Shown one piece after another: positions 22,675 to 37,037 of a DNA stretch of 64,000 nucleotides. The translations under genes were made by a program, and so were the position numbers. The stretch lies in assembly GCA_018350325.1 (NCBI GenBank), contig JAEVLN010000014.1, positions 310,001 through 374,000 of the forward strand. Direction: 5' to 3'. The notes beneath the pieces were generated by a model, which saw nothing but the letters and a program-made list of their open reading frames with translations, had not been told where the DNA came from and ran no database searches. The stretch comes from Globodera rostochiensis. Lineage: Eukaryota; Nematoda; Chromadorea; Rhabditida; Heteroderidae. Position 1 is the stretch's first letter. Every line of letters starts with the position of its first letter.

Positions 22675-24325
22675 GGACACGTGAGCTTTGATTGGACGCG
22701 TGAACTTTGATTGGGCGCGTGAACTTTGATTGGACACGTGAACTTTGATTGGACGCGTGAACTTTGATTGGACGCGTGAACTTTGATTGGACGCGTGAAC
22801 TTTGATTGGACGCGTGAACTTTGATTGGACGCGTGAACTTTGATTGGACACGTGAACTTTGATTGGACGCGTGAACTTTGATTGGACGCGTGAAATTTGA
22901 TTGGACGCGTGAACTTTGATTGAACACGTGAACTTTGATTGGACGCGAAACTTTGATTGGACGCGTGAACTTTGATTGGACACGTGAACTTTGATTGGAC
23001 GCGTGAACTTTGATTGGACGCGTGAACTTTGATTGGACGCGTGAAATTTGATTGGACGCGTGAACTTTGATTGGACGCGTGAACTTTGATTGGACACGTG
23101 AACTTTGATTGGACGCGTGAACTTTGATTGGACGCGGAACTTTGATTGGACGCGTGAACTTTGATTGGACGCGTGAACTTTGATTGGACGCGTGAACTTT
23201 GATTGGACACGTGAACTTTGATTGGACGCGTGAACTTTGATTGGACGCGTGAAATTTGATTGGACGCGTGAACTTTGATTGGACACGTGAACTTTGATTG
23301 GACGCGTGAACTTTGATTGGACGCGTGAACTTTGATTGGACGCGTGAACTTTGATTGGACGCGGAACTTTGATTGGACGCGTGAACTTTGATTGGACGCG
23401 TGAACTTTGATTGGACGCGTGAACTTTGATTGGACACGTGAACTTTGATTGGACGCGTGAACTTTTATTGGACGCGTGAAATTTGATTGGACACGTGAAC
23501 TTTGATTGGACGCGTGAAATTTGATTGGACGCGTGAACTTTGATTGGACGCGTGAACTTTGATTGGACACGTGAACTTTGATTGGACGCGTGAACTTTGA
23601 TTGGACGCGGAACTTTGATTGGGCGCGTGAACTTTGATTGGACACGTGAACTTTGATTGGACGCGTGAACTTTGATTGGACGCGTGAACTTTGATTGGAC
23701 GCGTGAACTTTGATTGGACGCGTGAAATTTGATTGGACGCGTGAACTTTGATTGGACACGTGAACTTTGATTGGACGCGTGAACTTTGATTGGACGCGTG
23801 AAATTTGATTGGACGCGTGAACTTTGATTGAACACGTGAACTTTGATTGGACGCGAAACTTTGATTGGACGCGTGAACTTTGATTGGACACGTGAACTTT
23901 GATTGGACGCGTGAACTTTGATTGGACGCGTGAACTTTGATTGGACGCGGAACTTTGATTGGACGCGTGAACTTTGATTGGACGCGTGAAATTTGATTGG
24001 ACGCGTGAACTTTGATTGGACGCGTGAACTTTGATTGGACACGTGAACTTTGATTGGACGCGTGAACTTTGATTGGACGCGGAACTTTGATTGGACGCGT
24101 GAACTTTGATTGGACGCGTGAACTTTGATTGGACGCGTGAACTTTGATTGGACACGTGAACTTTGATTGGACGCGTGAACTTTTATTGGACGCGTGAAAT
24201 TTGATTGGACACGTGAACTTTGATTGGACACGTGAACTTTTATTGGACGCGTGAAATTTGATCGGACACGTGAACTTTGATTGGACACGTGAACTTTTAT
24301 TGGACGCGTGAACTTTGATTTGCAT
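22675..24325. repeat. 19-bp satellite array, copy 2
   Basis: About 85 copies of the same unit as array 1. Long blocks of variant order are shared with array 1 at both ends, while the middle differs by whole-unit gains or losses. Three open minus frames of up to 571 codons are artefacts. Confidence 0.97.
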
Positions 24326-24492
24326 GCGGCCCAATTGATGAATTCAACCGGCTCAATCACTTCGATCAGGCAGTCCAATTCCTCATTTACGGCACCGAGC
24401 CCTGGACTAAAAATTTCCGTGAAATCGTTCTGTAGTGCCGCAATCAGAGATGTTTCAACCGTGATAATATGCCTTAGCTTTGGGGGGGGGGG
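24326..24492 (-). pseudogene. Ty3/Gypsy pol remnant, copy 2
   Basis: Same sequence as the remnant at 21461-21630, including the ELDCLIEV...IEPVEFINWAA stretch, carried along by the segmental duplication. The G run at its outer end is shorter here. Confidence 0.55.
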
Positions 24493-24600
24493 AGAGAAAT
24501 GTTAACAAGGATCGAAAAGATCGACGATAAATCGGAATCCCGTAAGTTGGCATTCTCTTCAACCCAACAGAAATCATTGTTCTTTTTTTTCTTCAAATGC

Positions 24601-26142
24601 TTAGTAACGATTTATTTGGATGGATTGCATTTGCTGGCTTGAATGGATTTTGTTCGGGTTGGCACTTCGAACTTGGGTTGTTGCAACATTTTGAACGGCT
24701 AAAACATTAACAATTATTTAAAATTTGCAAAAATTTATTTCAATGTTACTCACTTTTTATGCCAAATCTTTCGGCCAATGCGCGCCATTCTTTTTTGAAC
24801 ACGCGGCGATATTCAGTGCTTAAAAAATAATTTTAAAAAATGTTTTAAAAATGTAAATATATATTTAAGACCTGTTAAAATAGAGAACGGGGGCATTAGC
24901 TGCTGCGCCTGCATTTAGCAGAACGCCACCAATGAAGCTGAGTTGCCAAATTCGAATTGGGGACCTTTTTGGGTATAAACAAAAATTTATTTTTAAAATT
25001 TAAATAAAACCGAACCCAAAAAGATTTCCAAATGCGTACAGCAATTGATATAACGCCAAACTGAACAAATAACCGCCGATGCTTATGGACAAAATGATGA
25101 GCAGCGAGCGCACAAGTCGCGTGTTTGTCTCTTGGCTAACTAAATTTAAATTCATTGTTGGGCAAAATGCCAAAAAAAATTTTTTTGAAAATTACCGCCA
25201 TTTTTGCTGCAAATTATCACAAAAATGGTCACATAACAGCAGATACTGCACAAACTGAGAATGAAGGTTCCGGTGAAGAATTTATATCCAACGGGGCCAA
25301 GGAGTGTTTCCGCCACTACGCCGGTGGTTGGACTAAAATATTAAAAAATAAATAAAATTATTTATTAAAATTTAAATTTTAAAAAAAGCTCCATACTTTC
25401 CGGCATTTTCAAATGCATATACGAGCACATAATTGAGTGTAAATGCACCGTAAATTGTGCAAACGAACAGATGGCCAAGCAAATAAGCATATTTAAATCG
25501 CAAGTAAATTTCTTTATGACTGCAATTTTAAATGAAATTAAATTATTCATTTTTTATATTTAAAATATTAATATTTATTTTATACAAATTAAATGCCAAA
25601 ATATTATTACAGATGTGCGGCCGCCACGGCAAAAAGCCGGTCAAAAGCGGTACAAAACATTGCCATTAAACCGCAATTTGAAGCGAAAAGCATGGGCTAA
25701 AAATTATAAATTAAAAAAAACTTTTGAGAATATCATTTTACCGCCATGAACAGGTCGGCGGTGAGCAGACTGACAAAATTTGTGCCGGAAATTACCACGA
25801 CGAGGAAAAATGTGTGCCCCGTTTGGTGGATCAGTTCGAACATGCAAAGCATTGCCATCAGAAAGTTGGCCGACCCCCGGAGGGAACTGAAATTCTTTTT
25901 AAAAAATATTTTTATAAATTTTGGGACCTGGATTTGGCGGTAACCACCAAAACGGCGGCATTTGACACAATGCCAACCACCACAACGACGTACAGAGCGA
26001 CGGCTGGCACAATCAAATCGGCTGACGGGCCCGCAAAACGATAGGCCAAGTAAATCTGGAAGCTTCAAATTATTAATTTGAATTATAATTTAAATATGTT
26101 TTATTTTACCGCATCATTGGAGCTGACGTTAATGGCTGACAT
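24601..26142 (-). CDS. Srsx-type seven-TM chemoreceptor GPCR, copy D
   Basis: Complete minus-strand receptor with the ten-exon plan, start MSAINVSSNDA at 26142 and stop TAA at 24601. It is very close to copy B throughout (both have the FFTGTFIL TM5 start and the INRY end), but its intron 1 lacks the GGGGTCGGG insertion found in A and B. It therefore represents the pre-insertion state. Copies B and D form an inverted repeat with a spacer of about 5.1 kb. No disabling change is seen. Confidence 0.87.
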
Positions 26143-28533
26143 TATTTGGAGTTTTAAATATATGAAAAGCGGACAAATATGGAGAATAAATTTCCTTCAA
26201 ACAAAATTTATACTTTCCCCCGCATTTTTGGTTCATTTTGTTAGGTGCGAAGAGATCACATTCTCAGAGAGCTGGTTTTGGCATTTCCAAGTGCTTTTTG
26301 GCAAATTGTTTTGTATTTAGCGTTGTGAGAATTAAAAGTAAATAATGTAACATTATGCGATGTTCTTTTTTAGAATTAAAAACCAAGGGCATACCTTGTT
26401 TATGCCGGAATTTCGGTTTCAAAAGCTTAAAGCTGGACAAATTTAAAATGAATTCTGAATGTAAATAAAAATAACGGACAAAAAAATAGTGACATTATTT
26501 CGACAAAAAAAAATTGAAATAATTTTTGATAATTTATTGTGGGTGGACGGACCATTTAAATTTTTTAATTTATTTCTTTTTGCGAATTTCGGGTACAGTT
26601 TTGAATCTGATTGGTTCTGTCTGATGATTTTCCGGTGTATTCACAATTTTGATTTTCGTGTAAATCAGAAATTTTATCATTTTAAATTGTCCATTCCCGA
26701 AAGTTCGGTTCAAAGTAAAAGTCCGGGCGGGCCCAAACCCAAAAATTGTTTTTGGGTTTTTGTACAAAAAATTGGACCAAAAGTTTTTTGGGTTTGGGTC
26801 CAAATTCCCGGTCTCAAGTTCAAAGTAGGAAAAAGGGCCCAACATTTGTTTAAAAACGAATTTCATTATGGTTCAAACGGTAACAATTGTGACACAATGT
26901 CAGAAAAATAATTTTATTAAGCAAATCAAATTAGACAATTTCTTCAAAATCGTAAATTCAGGACAGATGTAAAAAAGTCGGCGGCTTAATTGAATATCAA
27001 CTCCGATTTTATTTTAATTAAATTTGGGAATAACAAATTTTAAGCTCAAACACCGCGCAGATGGAAGCATAAAATAACGCAAAATTTGGAGGTTGTGGGA
27101 AATTAGTATCCATAAATATACACATATTTTGCGATTTCCTCTGGGAAAATTGTAGGAAAATATTTATCAAAAATGGAAAAATAATAAACACTTGTGTCAC
27201 CAAATCAGAATTTTTTTTTTCCTAAAATAGTAAAGTAACATTTTTGACAAAAAATAAGAATAATAGTAGGGTTGGCACCCCGACGCCGACAACCCTGACC
27301 CCCGACTCCGAACAATTTGTTCTTCCCCGATCCCCGACCTTTTAACCCCGGTCCCCGACTTTTCCCCGAACGTCGGGGTGCCGTCAACCAACCCTACTTC
27401 TAAACACCATTGCGACAATGTAAATTATTATAAGCAGGGGGACGGGGGGGAAAGAATTTAGATGAGAATTGAATGGGTTGGCCACAGCATTCTTGTCCTA
27501 TAAATTTGTCCCTAATACAAAAATGACAAATTTATAGTGGCGTGCAGATGTGAAAACACGCGAAACTGAGCTATATGAAGACATTTTGTTACAAATTGTG
27601 CAGTTTGTGCCACCAAAAATTTTTAAAACAAAAGTTTTTTATACACGTCAAAAAAAGGAAATTTCACAGAAATTGGCGGATTTTTTGTTGTTTTGGAATA
27701 ATTTTCAGACAATAACCTTTGAAATATTAATAATTGTAGGTTCTAATTTTGTCCCCCCTATCTCCACGGCTATAGCTGCTGGAGAAAAAGTAGGGGTAGA
27801 TTTTTGAGAGACGAAATTCCGGGTTCCGGACCTTTATAATGTGGCGGACGACGGCACAGGCACTGGGATTATTAAATTTTAATAATTTTAATGATTTTAC
27901 CTCTCTATTAGGTTCAAATCGTGATTTAGCAGTGCCTTTGTTGCAAATGCCAATAAAAGAAAAATGAATGTTGCAAAAATAGGTGCCAAACGCCTACCTA
28001 ATTTCGCTATTTAACCAATTTTGCATTAATTAGAAAAAAGGGATTTTGCCCCTTGGGAATTTGATTTCTTTTTTATTAAATTCAAGTTGATTAAAAAAAT
28101 TTGATAAAATGAATGACATCATTTTTTCTGGAAACAACAATTTTTTGAATGTCGAAAAGTTGTCCCCATCCTTTTTTTAAACTGGCCTATTTTGGCATTT
28201 TTGTGCTTATTTCGGTAACTTTTTCGAAAATTCTTAAGAAAAATGCTAATAAATCGAAAAATGCCACCCTAAAAATCAATTTCCAAAAAACGCCCGTCTA
28301 AAATTGATTTTTTTTCTTAGGCAAAAAATGCCCCCCTCCTCCTTTAGCGCCGGAATTATTCTTTTATACGTCCCTGTGGTCTATTCGAATAGTGAAAGTA
28401 AATTGGGTTTTTCTCCATGAAAATATCACAATTTCAATATTAAACATTTGCTTCACATTTTTTGAGGGTATTTTCTGAGCACAAAACATTCGTGAAATCG
28501 ACAATTCTTCAGCACATTTCTCTCACCCGCGCA
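26143..28533. other. Spacer with inverted-repeat elements
   Basis: 26150-26330 is an inverted, diverged version of the region upstream of GPCR copies A and B. 26715-26820 is a hairpin-like pair (GGGCCCAAACCCAAAAA and TTTTTGGGTTTGGGTCC). 27266-27397 is a small GC-rich element. ORFs at 26489-26911 and 27550-27807 (+) have no recognised motif. No gene is supported. Confidence 0.5.
27266..27397. mobile_element. Small GC-rich MITE (GTAGGGTTGGCACCCCGACG ends)
   Basis: The left end GTAGGGTTGGCACCCCGACG is matched by the inverted right end, which has a 6-base insertion. The inside is CCCCGAC/CCCCGAT repeats. The reverse complement resembles the intron 1 insertions in GPCR copies A and B. Confidence 0.65.
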
Positions 28534-31725
<3,192 letters not shown>

Positions 31726-31904
31726 TTTTTGGCTTTGGAATTAATGACAACGTAAAGCTCTATTTTCCAAAAATCAATTTTGACCTTAAAAGCGATTAAA
31801 ATGCATGCAATAAGTCTAACGATGGAAAATGGCTGCTTTCGCGCATTTTAATCCATTTTAAGGCATAAATGCGAATTTTGAAAATTTTGAATTTTCGAAA
31901 AAAA

Positions 31905-32035
31905 TGTTCAAATCCGGATCCAGGGTTAAAAATAGGTAGCAATTAAGGCCAGATTGGATTCTACGCCCCCGAAACCTCCAGGAACACCACTTTCTCGCCT
32001 TTGAAATATTTTTTGTTTTTTCAAAAAATGTGGGG
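31905..32035. repeat. Dispersed repeat upstream of type I membrane gene 1
   Basis: The stretch with GGCCAGATTGGATTCTACGC followed by CCCGAAACC resembles 28820-28940 inside the actin-intron MITE. It ends about 55 bases before the TATA box of the downstream gene. Confidence 0.5.
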
Positions 32036-32088
32036 CAACATCTTTAGTATTACCCATGACCTATCTCTGATTTTTGAGTTGACTCCTC

Positions 32089-32096
32089 TATAAAAG
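32089..32096 (+). promoter_or_regulatory. TATA box of type I membrane gene 1
   Basis: TATAAAAG 57 bases before the ATG, followed by GACTGACCACCGCAC. The same box and the following roughly 58 bases are almost identical in front of the paralogue at 35896. Confidence 0.75.
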
Positions 32097-32145
32097 GACT
32101 GACCACCGCACTTTTAATCACTTTCATTTGGATACAATTCGGACG

Positions 32146-32772
32146 ATGGCCTCCTTTGTCCACCAAACTTCGCGTTCATTGCTGTTCATCGTCGCATTTC
32201 TTCTTATCATCGGTTGCTGCTTCGGTGCGGACGATGAGGAGTAAGTCTGTGTGGTCACACTCTTTTTGTACATCAAAATTGTTTTCCAATTCAGACCGCA
32301 TAAGCCGCTGTCCAAATCAAGCAGTGATGACAATGATTCTCCGAAGTCTGGGATTAACAAATCTTTTGTGCCGTACAAGTCTATGTTGTTCTACGTGCTG
32401 ATTGGAATCACAGTGTTGTGAGTGCCTTTTTTCGACTCGCTTTCATTCATTCGTTTTGCTTTCAGTCTGATCGTGTTACTGTGTATTATTGTGGCTTTGG
32501 TTGCGCTATTGTGTTACCGACGACGACGTTCTCGCGATACTATCAACGGGGAGGCAGAATTTGCTGCGACGTCAAATTCAGTGGCATCTGGTGCAAAAGG
32601 AGCTCGAGTGTCGCCAACAAACACAATGGAAACTGCAAGCAAGAAGGACAGTCGATGGGTGCCGAGCAGTTTACTGTCAAAAGCTTCAACAAAGATGCCG
32701 AGCAGTTTTCTGTCAAAAGCTTCAACAAAGATGCCGAGCAGTTTTCTGTCAAAAGCTTCAACAAAGAAGTAA
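32146..32772 (+). CDS. Secretory-pathway type I membrane protein 1 with repeat tail
   Basis: Exons 32146-32240, 32295-32417 and 32466-32772 give about 174 residues. The start MASFVHQTSRSLLFIVAFLL continues into IIGCCFG, a signal peptide. A short Ser/Asp-rich outer segment follows (KSSSDDNDSPKSG), then a TM helix split by an intron (LLCIIVALVALLCY), stopped by RRRRSRD. The cytosolic tail ends in three units of a 12-residue repeat, PSS(F/L)LSKASTK plus Met or Val. The family is unknown. It has one paralogue in the window (35896). A receptor-like or anchored secreted protein is possible; the role is not known. Confidence 0.75.
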
Positions 32773-33404
32773 AGAGGAAGGCCATAACAACCAATGTCAG
32801 TGGATGTGCTTAATATGCTGGCTTTTGAAGGAGGGAGTGTGTGATATCAAAAGAATTGATCGATATATTATGCTTAATCATGTCCATTTTTGTTGTGTTG
32901 TGTATATAAAAACTTCGCGGAGGATTTGAAAGAACTCCCGGATCAGAATTTATACGGAGATTTTCCCAAAGTACCGAAATATTCGGATAGGCTTAATTAT
33001 TATCGCAATCAGTGTTTCTTCCCGCTATGAAAATGTCTCAATTTTTTTTGTTTGTATTTGGGAGTACATATTTTATTAACGATGCATTCCTTCGAAAAAT
33101 TCTTCTTTAAAATCCCTCCAAATCTCTTTTGTGAAAATTCATCGGTTGTGCCATTTTCTCGCTGAGAAACATTTTTTGAGGATCATTAGGTGGACGCATC
33201 AAAACTTTCTGGGTTTGGAAGATTTTTTAAATCGAAAGTTGGACCGGAACGGATTATTATGACAAGCAAGGCGTAAATTTTTCACACACTATAATTTCCA
33301 ACACCAAAAAGGCGAAATTAAATCTACCTCTTTTCTAAAAAATCGGCGACGTCTACATTTTTTTTTTGAATTTTTTTTTAAATTTTTGATTTTGCTTTTT
33401 TTTA
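32773..33404. other. 3' flank and AT-rich spacer
   Basis: No gene is supported. It holds the 3' untranslated region of the upstream gene and then AT-rich sequence up to the palindrome at 33405. Confidence 0.4.
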
Positions 33405-33472
33405 ACTAGCGGGTTAGTGCGCCTGACGGCGCACCAACCGCTAGAAGTACAGATATGTTATGAACAGATTTG
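33405..33472. repeat. GTGCGCC/GGCGCAC palindrome, copy 2
   Basis: CTAGCGGGTTAGTGCGCC, a TGAC loop and GGCGCACCAACCGCTAG form an almost full hairpin, followed by GATATGTTATGAACAGATTT as in copy 1 (8318-8385). It again stands just before a TGGCAT-rich satellite. Confidence 0.8.
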
Positions 33473-33529
33473 ATTGAAATACTTCAAAACTTTTTATCAT
33501 TGGAATTTTCTTATTTTAACATTTTCCCT

Positions 33530-35318
33530 TTTTGGCACTTTTTCCTCTTGGCGTTTTAACCTTTTGACATTTTCAACTTTTAGCTTTACCCACTTATGGC
33601 ACATTCCCCCATCTCACTTTTCCTTGGCACTTTCCCCTTTTACTTTCCCCGCTTTTGGCTTTTCCCTAGTGGCATTTTCACTTTTGGCACTTTTCCCTTT
33701 GATTTCCCTTCTGAAACTTTTCCTCTTTTGCTTCCCCCTAGTGGCATTTCCCCACTTTTGGCTTTTTCCCCGTGGCATTTCACCTTTTGGCACTTTTCCC
33801 TTTGATTTTCCCTTCTGAAACTTTTCCTCTTTTGCTTCCCCCTAGTGGCATTTTTCCCCGCTTTTGGCTTTTTCCCCGTGGCATTTCACCTTTTGGCACT
33901 TTTGCCGCTTGGCATTTTTCCACTTGGCACGCACTTTCCTCTTGGCATTTTCTCTCTTTTTCCCTTTTGGCATTTTTCTCGCTTGGAACTTTTCCCTGCA
34001 TTTGCCTTTTCCACCGTGGCATTTCACTTGTTGGCAATTTGTCCCTTGGCATTTTCATCTTATGGAGCTTTTTCCTCTTGATTTTCCCTTCTGAAACTTT
34101 TCCTCTTTTGCTTCCCCCTAGTGGCATTTTTCCCCGCTTTTGGCTTTTTCCCCGTGGCATTTCACCTTTTGGCACTTTTGCCGCTTGGCATTTTTCCACT
34201 TGGCACGCACTTTCCTCTTGGCATTTTCTCTCTTTTTCCCTTTTGGCATTTTTCTCGCTTGGAACTTTTCCCTGCATTTGCCTTTTCCACCATGGCATTT
34301 CACTTGTTGGCAATTTGTCCCTTGGCATTTTCATCTTATGGAGCTTTTTCCTCTTGATTTTCCCTTTCGGCACTTTCTTTCTTGGCACAGTTTCCTCTTG
34401 GCATTTTCTCTCTTTTTCCCCGCTTTTGGCTTTTCCTTAGTGGCATTTTTCCCGCTTTTGGCTTTTTCCCCTTGGCACTGTTTCCTCTTGGCATTTTCAT
34501 CTTATGGCACTTTTCACTCTTGATTTTCCCTTTTGGCACTGTTCCCTCTTGGCATTTCTCCCTTTTTACCTTTTTTCCTTTAGCCACTTTTTCCTTTTGA
34601 CATTTTGCCTTTTGGCACTTTTGCCGCTTGGCATTTTCCTACTTGGAACGCACTTTTCCATTTGGACATTTTCCCTTTTGGCACTGTTCTCTCTTGACAT
34701 TTTCTCCCTTTTTCCCCTTTTTGCACTTTTTCCTGTTGGCACTTTTCCCCGCATTTGGCTTTTCCACCGTGGCATTTCACCTTTTTGCATTTTTCCTTTT
34801 GGCACTGTTCTCTCTTGACATTTTCTCCCTTTTTCCCCTTTTCCCCTTTAGGCACTTTTCCCTCTCGGCCCTGTTTCCTCTTGGCATTTTCTCTCCTTTT
34901 CCATTTTGGCATTTTCCCTATTGACACTTTTCCCTTTTGGCACTGTTCCCTCTTGACATTTTCTCCCTTTTTACCTTTTTTCCTTTTAGACACTTTCCCT
35001 TTTGGCACTTTTCCCCCCTTTTGGCTTTTCCCCTTGGCATTTCACCTTTTGGCACTTTTTCGTTTTGGGATTTTCATCTTATGACACTTTTAACTCTTGA
35101 TTTTCCCTTTTGGCACTGTTCCCTCTTGGCATTTTCTCCCTTTTTACCTTTTTCCCCTTTAGGCACTTTCACCTTTTGGTTTTTCCTTTTGGCGCTTTTG
35201 CCGCTTGGCACTTTTCCCTCTTGGCACTATTCTTCTTGGCATTTTCTCTCTTTTCTCTTTCGGCACTTTCACGCTTGGCACTTTTCCCTGCTTTTGGGTT
35301 TTCCCCGTGGCATTCGCT
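33530..35318. repeat. TTTTGGCATTTTCCC satellite
   Basis: Degenerate units of roughly 15-20 bases built on CCCTTTTGGCACTTTT and CTTGGCATTTTC. A 276-base higher-order block is repeated (about 33815-34090 and 34091-34366). Many ORFs on both strands are compositional artefacts. Confidence 0.93.
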
Positions 35319-35319
35319 T

Positions 35320-35400
35320 TTGACAAAATAATTTGGATTCGGGAATTGAACACACAAATTAAATAATAAACGCTAAAGCGCTTACCCACTACCCCACCAA
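35320..35400 (-). other. Degenerate tRNA-like sequence
   Basis: The minus strand reads GGGGTAGTGGGTAAGCGC (A-box-like) and about 30 bases later GTTCAATTCCCGAATCC (B-box-like). Arm stems do not pair well, so this is at best a tRNA pseudogene or a SINE head. Confidence 0.3.
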
Positions 35401-35554
35401 CACCAATGAAGTTCCAGTTACTTTTTCTTTACCAACTGCTAATCTCTGCTGCCCATCATTTCTCACTCACACTCCCTCCTTTCACTCTTTCTCTTGCCTC
35501 TTCTCTCTCACTCTTTTCTCTTTCTCTGCGCCCCCACACCAATTGGGCAGCGCT

Positions 35555-35635
35555 GCGCACCCGCTGCAAATGAGCAGCGAGTGGCGTACGCGTCAGCGAC
35601 GCGCACGCCACAGCGGCAGCGCTGCCATTTGCTCA
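35555..35635. repeat. GC-rich hairpin upstream of type I membrane gene 2
   Basis: GTGGCGTACGCGTC and GACGCGCACGCCAC flank a 3-base loop, and GGCAGCGCTGC words stand at both outer sides. It contrasts strongly with the CT-rich surroundings. Confidence 0.6.
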
Positions 35636-35837
35636 ATATCTCTACCCCCACCTTATCTCTCATTTTTTCTCTCTTTCTCTGTCAAAAGTCTCTTTACTTT
35701 GCACACTATTTCTTACATTTCTCGTGTCTAACCTTCTTCATCCTCAACCCTCTTGGCGCAACGTCTCACAAAACTCAAAAAAGCGTTACAGACAATCAAC
35801 TTTATAATATAGGATTTGTCAATCTCTCTTTCTGCGC

Positions 35838-35845
35838 TATAAAAG
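35838..35845 (+). promoter_or_regulatory. TATA box of type I membrane gene 2
   Basis: TATAAAAG 58 bases before the ATG. The stretch from the box to the start codon differs from that of gene 1 by about one inserted base. Confidence 0.75.
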
Positions 35846-35895
35846 GACTGACCACCGCACTTTTCAATCACTTTCATTTGGATACAATTCGGACG

Positions 35896-36719
35896 ATGGC
35901 CTCCTTTGTCCACCAAACTTCGCGTTCATTGCTGTTCATCGTCGCATTTCTTCTTATCATCGGTTGCTGCTTCGGTGAGGACGATCAGGGGTAAGTCTGT
36001 TGGTCACACTCTTTTTGTACATCAAAATTGTTTTCCAATTCAGGCCGCGGTCCAAATCAAGCACTGAATCGTCGACAACGACTTCTTCAAAGGCTGAGAC
36101 TAACGAATCTGGGATGAAGAAGAAGCCTAATGTGTTGCTCTACGTGCTGATTGGAGTCTTAGCGTTGTGAGTGCGCCGTTTTCGACTCACTTTTATTTAT
36201 TCGTTTTTTTGTTTCAGTGTGATCGTGCTACTGGTTATTATTGTGGTTTTGGTTGTGCTATTGTGCCAGCGACGACGACGACGTTCTCGCGATTCTACCT
36301 ACGGGGAGACAGAATCTGCTGCTACGTCATATTCATTGGAATCTGTACTGCCTACGCGGACAAAACCAAAAGGAGCTGGAGTGCCGACAAAAGCAAAGGG
36401 ATATGGAGTGCAAACAAAAGCAATGGAAGCTGGAGCGACTATGCCGAAGGACAGTCGATGGGTGCCGCGCGAGTTCCGGTCGAATATGCCAATGCCAAAG
36501 GAGAAGCTTGAGAGTTTCTGGCCGGCTGCAACTAGAGCTAAGGGAGCGGCAACTGTCAATGCCACTGCTGGACGGACCATGGCAAAGGGAACTGGAACGG
36601 ATGTGCATCAGACTTTCTCGAGAGGTGATCTTAAGACGAAGGGAGCTGCTACTACAGCCAAGGCCTCTGCAGGACATACGAAGACGACATCCAGTAACAG
36701 TAATGTGTATGTGTGGTGA
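35896..36719 (+). CDS. Secretory-pathway type I membrane protein 2
   Basis: Paralogue of the gene at 32146, with exons 35896-35990, 36044-36166 and 36218-36719, about 240 residues. The first 30 residues are identical to gene 1 through the signal peptide and differ only from GEDDQG on. The outer segment is Ser/Thr-rich (SSTESSTTTSSKAE). The TM helix is VLLVIIVVLVVLLC, followed by QRRRRRSRD. The tail is longer and basic, with loose repeats around TKAKGYGVQTKAM and KGAATVNATAG, and shares KDSRWVP with gene 1. The exon 1 and promoter match with a fast-changing tail suggests selection or gene conversion. Function unknown. Confidence 0.75.
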
Positions 36720-37037
36720 ACGATGATTATTTGCGATAGCGGAAGAGATTTGACTCGATCATATATTATATATTTTGTCTACATATGTTCCAAATATGTA
36801 TATGCTCATTTATGTTGTATGACCATATTTAAATTGATGCTACATATGTATATGTATGTAAAAAACAAAAGGAATAAATGGCGATTATTTGTCGATTTTG
36901 GATTTTCCAACATATTTTTGAAGGGTATGGCCAATACCAATAGTAAAAATGCCGGGTTTTTTCAAAAGCAGACAAAAATTCATGGATTGCTTTATCAGAA
37001 AATACTATTTGAAAGTTAATTAAAAATAAACAATTTG

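Larger units (their letters stand above)
22224..25083. repeat. Tandem segmental duplication, unit 2
   Basis: Second copy of the unit at 19557-22223, with a longer satellite (22675-24325). It continues without a break into the complete GPCR copy D, so unit 2 is probably the parental arrangement and unit 1 the extra copy. Confidence 0.85.

Noticed and set aside
20009..24325. Possible CRISPR-like array
   Set aside because: Units are contiguous 19-mers without unique spacers, in a eukaryotic context.
19785..24378. ORFs of 160-576 codons on the minus strand (VQSKFTRPIK repeats)
   Set aside because: All three frames are open because the 19-bp unit lacks minus-strand stops; only the short pol remnant at the end resembles a protein family.
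32422..32929. Alternative frames over the tail of membrane gene 1
   Set aside because: The 36-bp repeat keeps other frames open; only the frame joined through the TM exon makes sense.
33566..35331. Many Phe/His/Trp-rich or Lys-rich ORFs
   Set aside because: Compositional artefacts of the TTTTGGCA satellite; no conserved motif.
35320..35400. Functional tRNA gene
   Set aside because: A- and B-box-like words are present but the acceptor and T stems do not pair.
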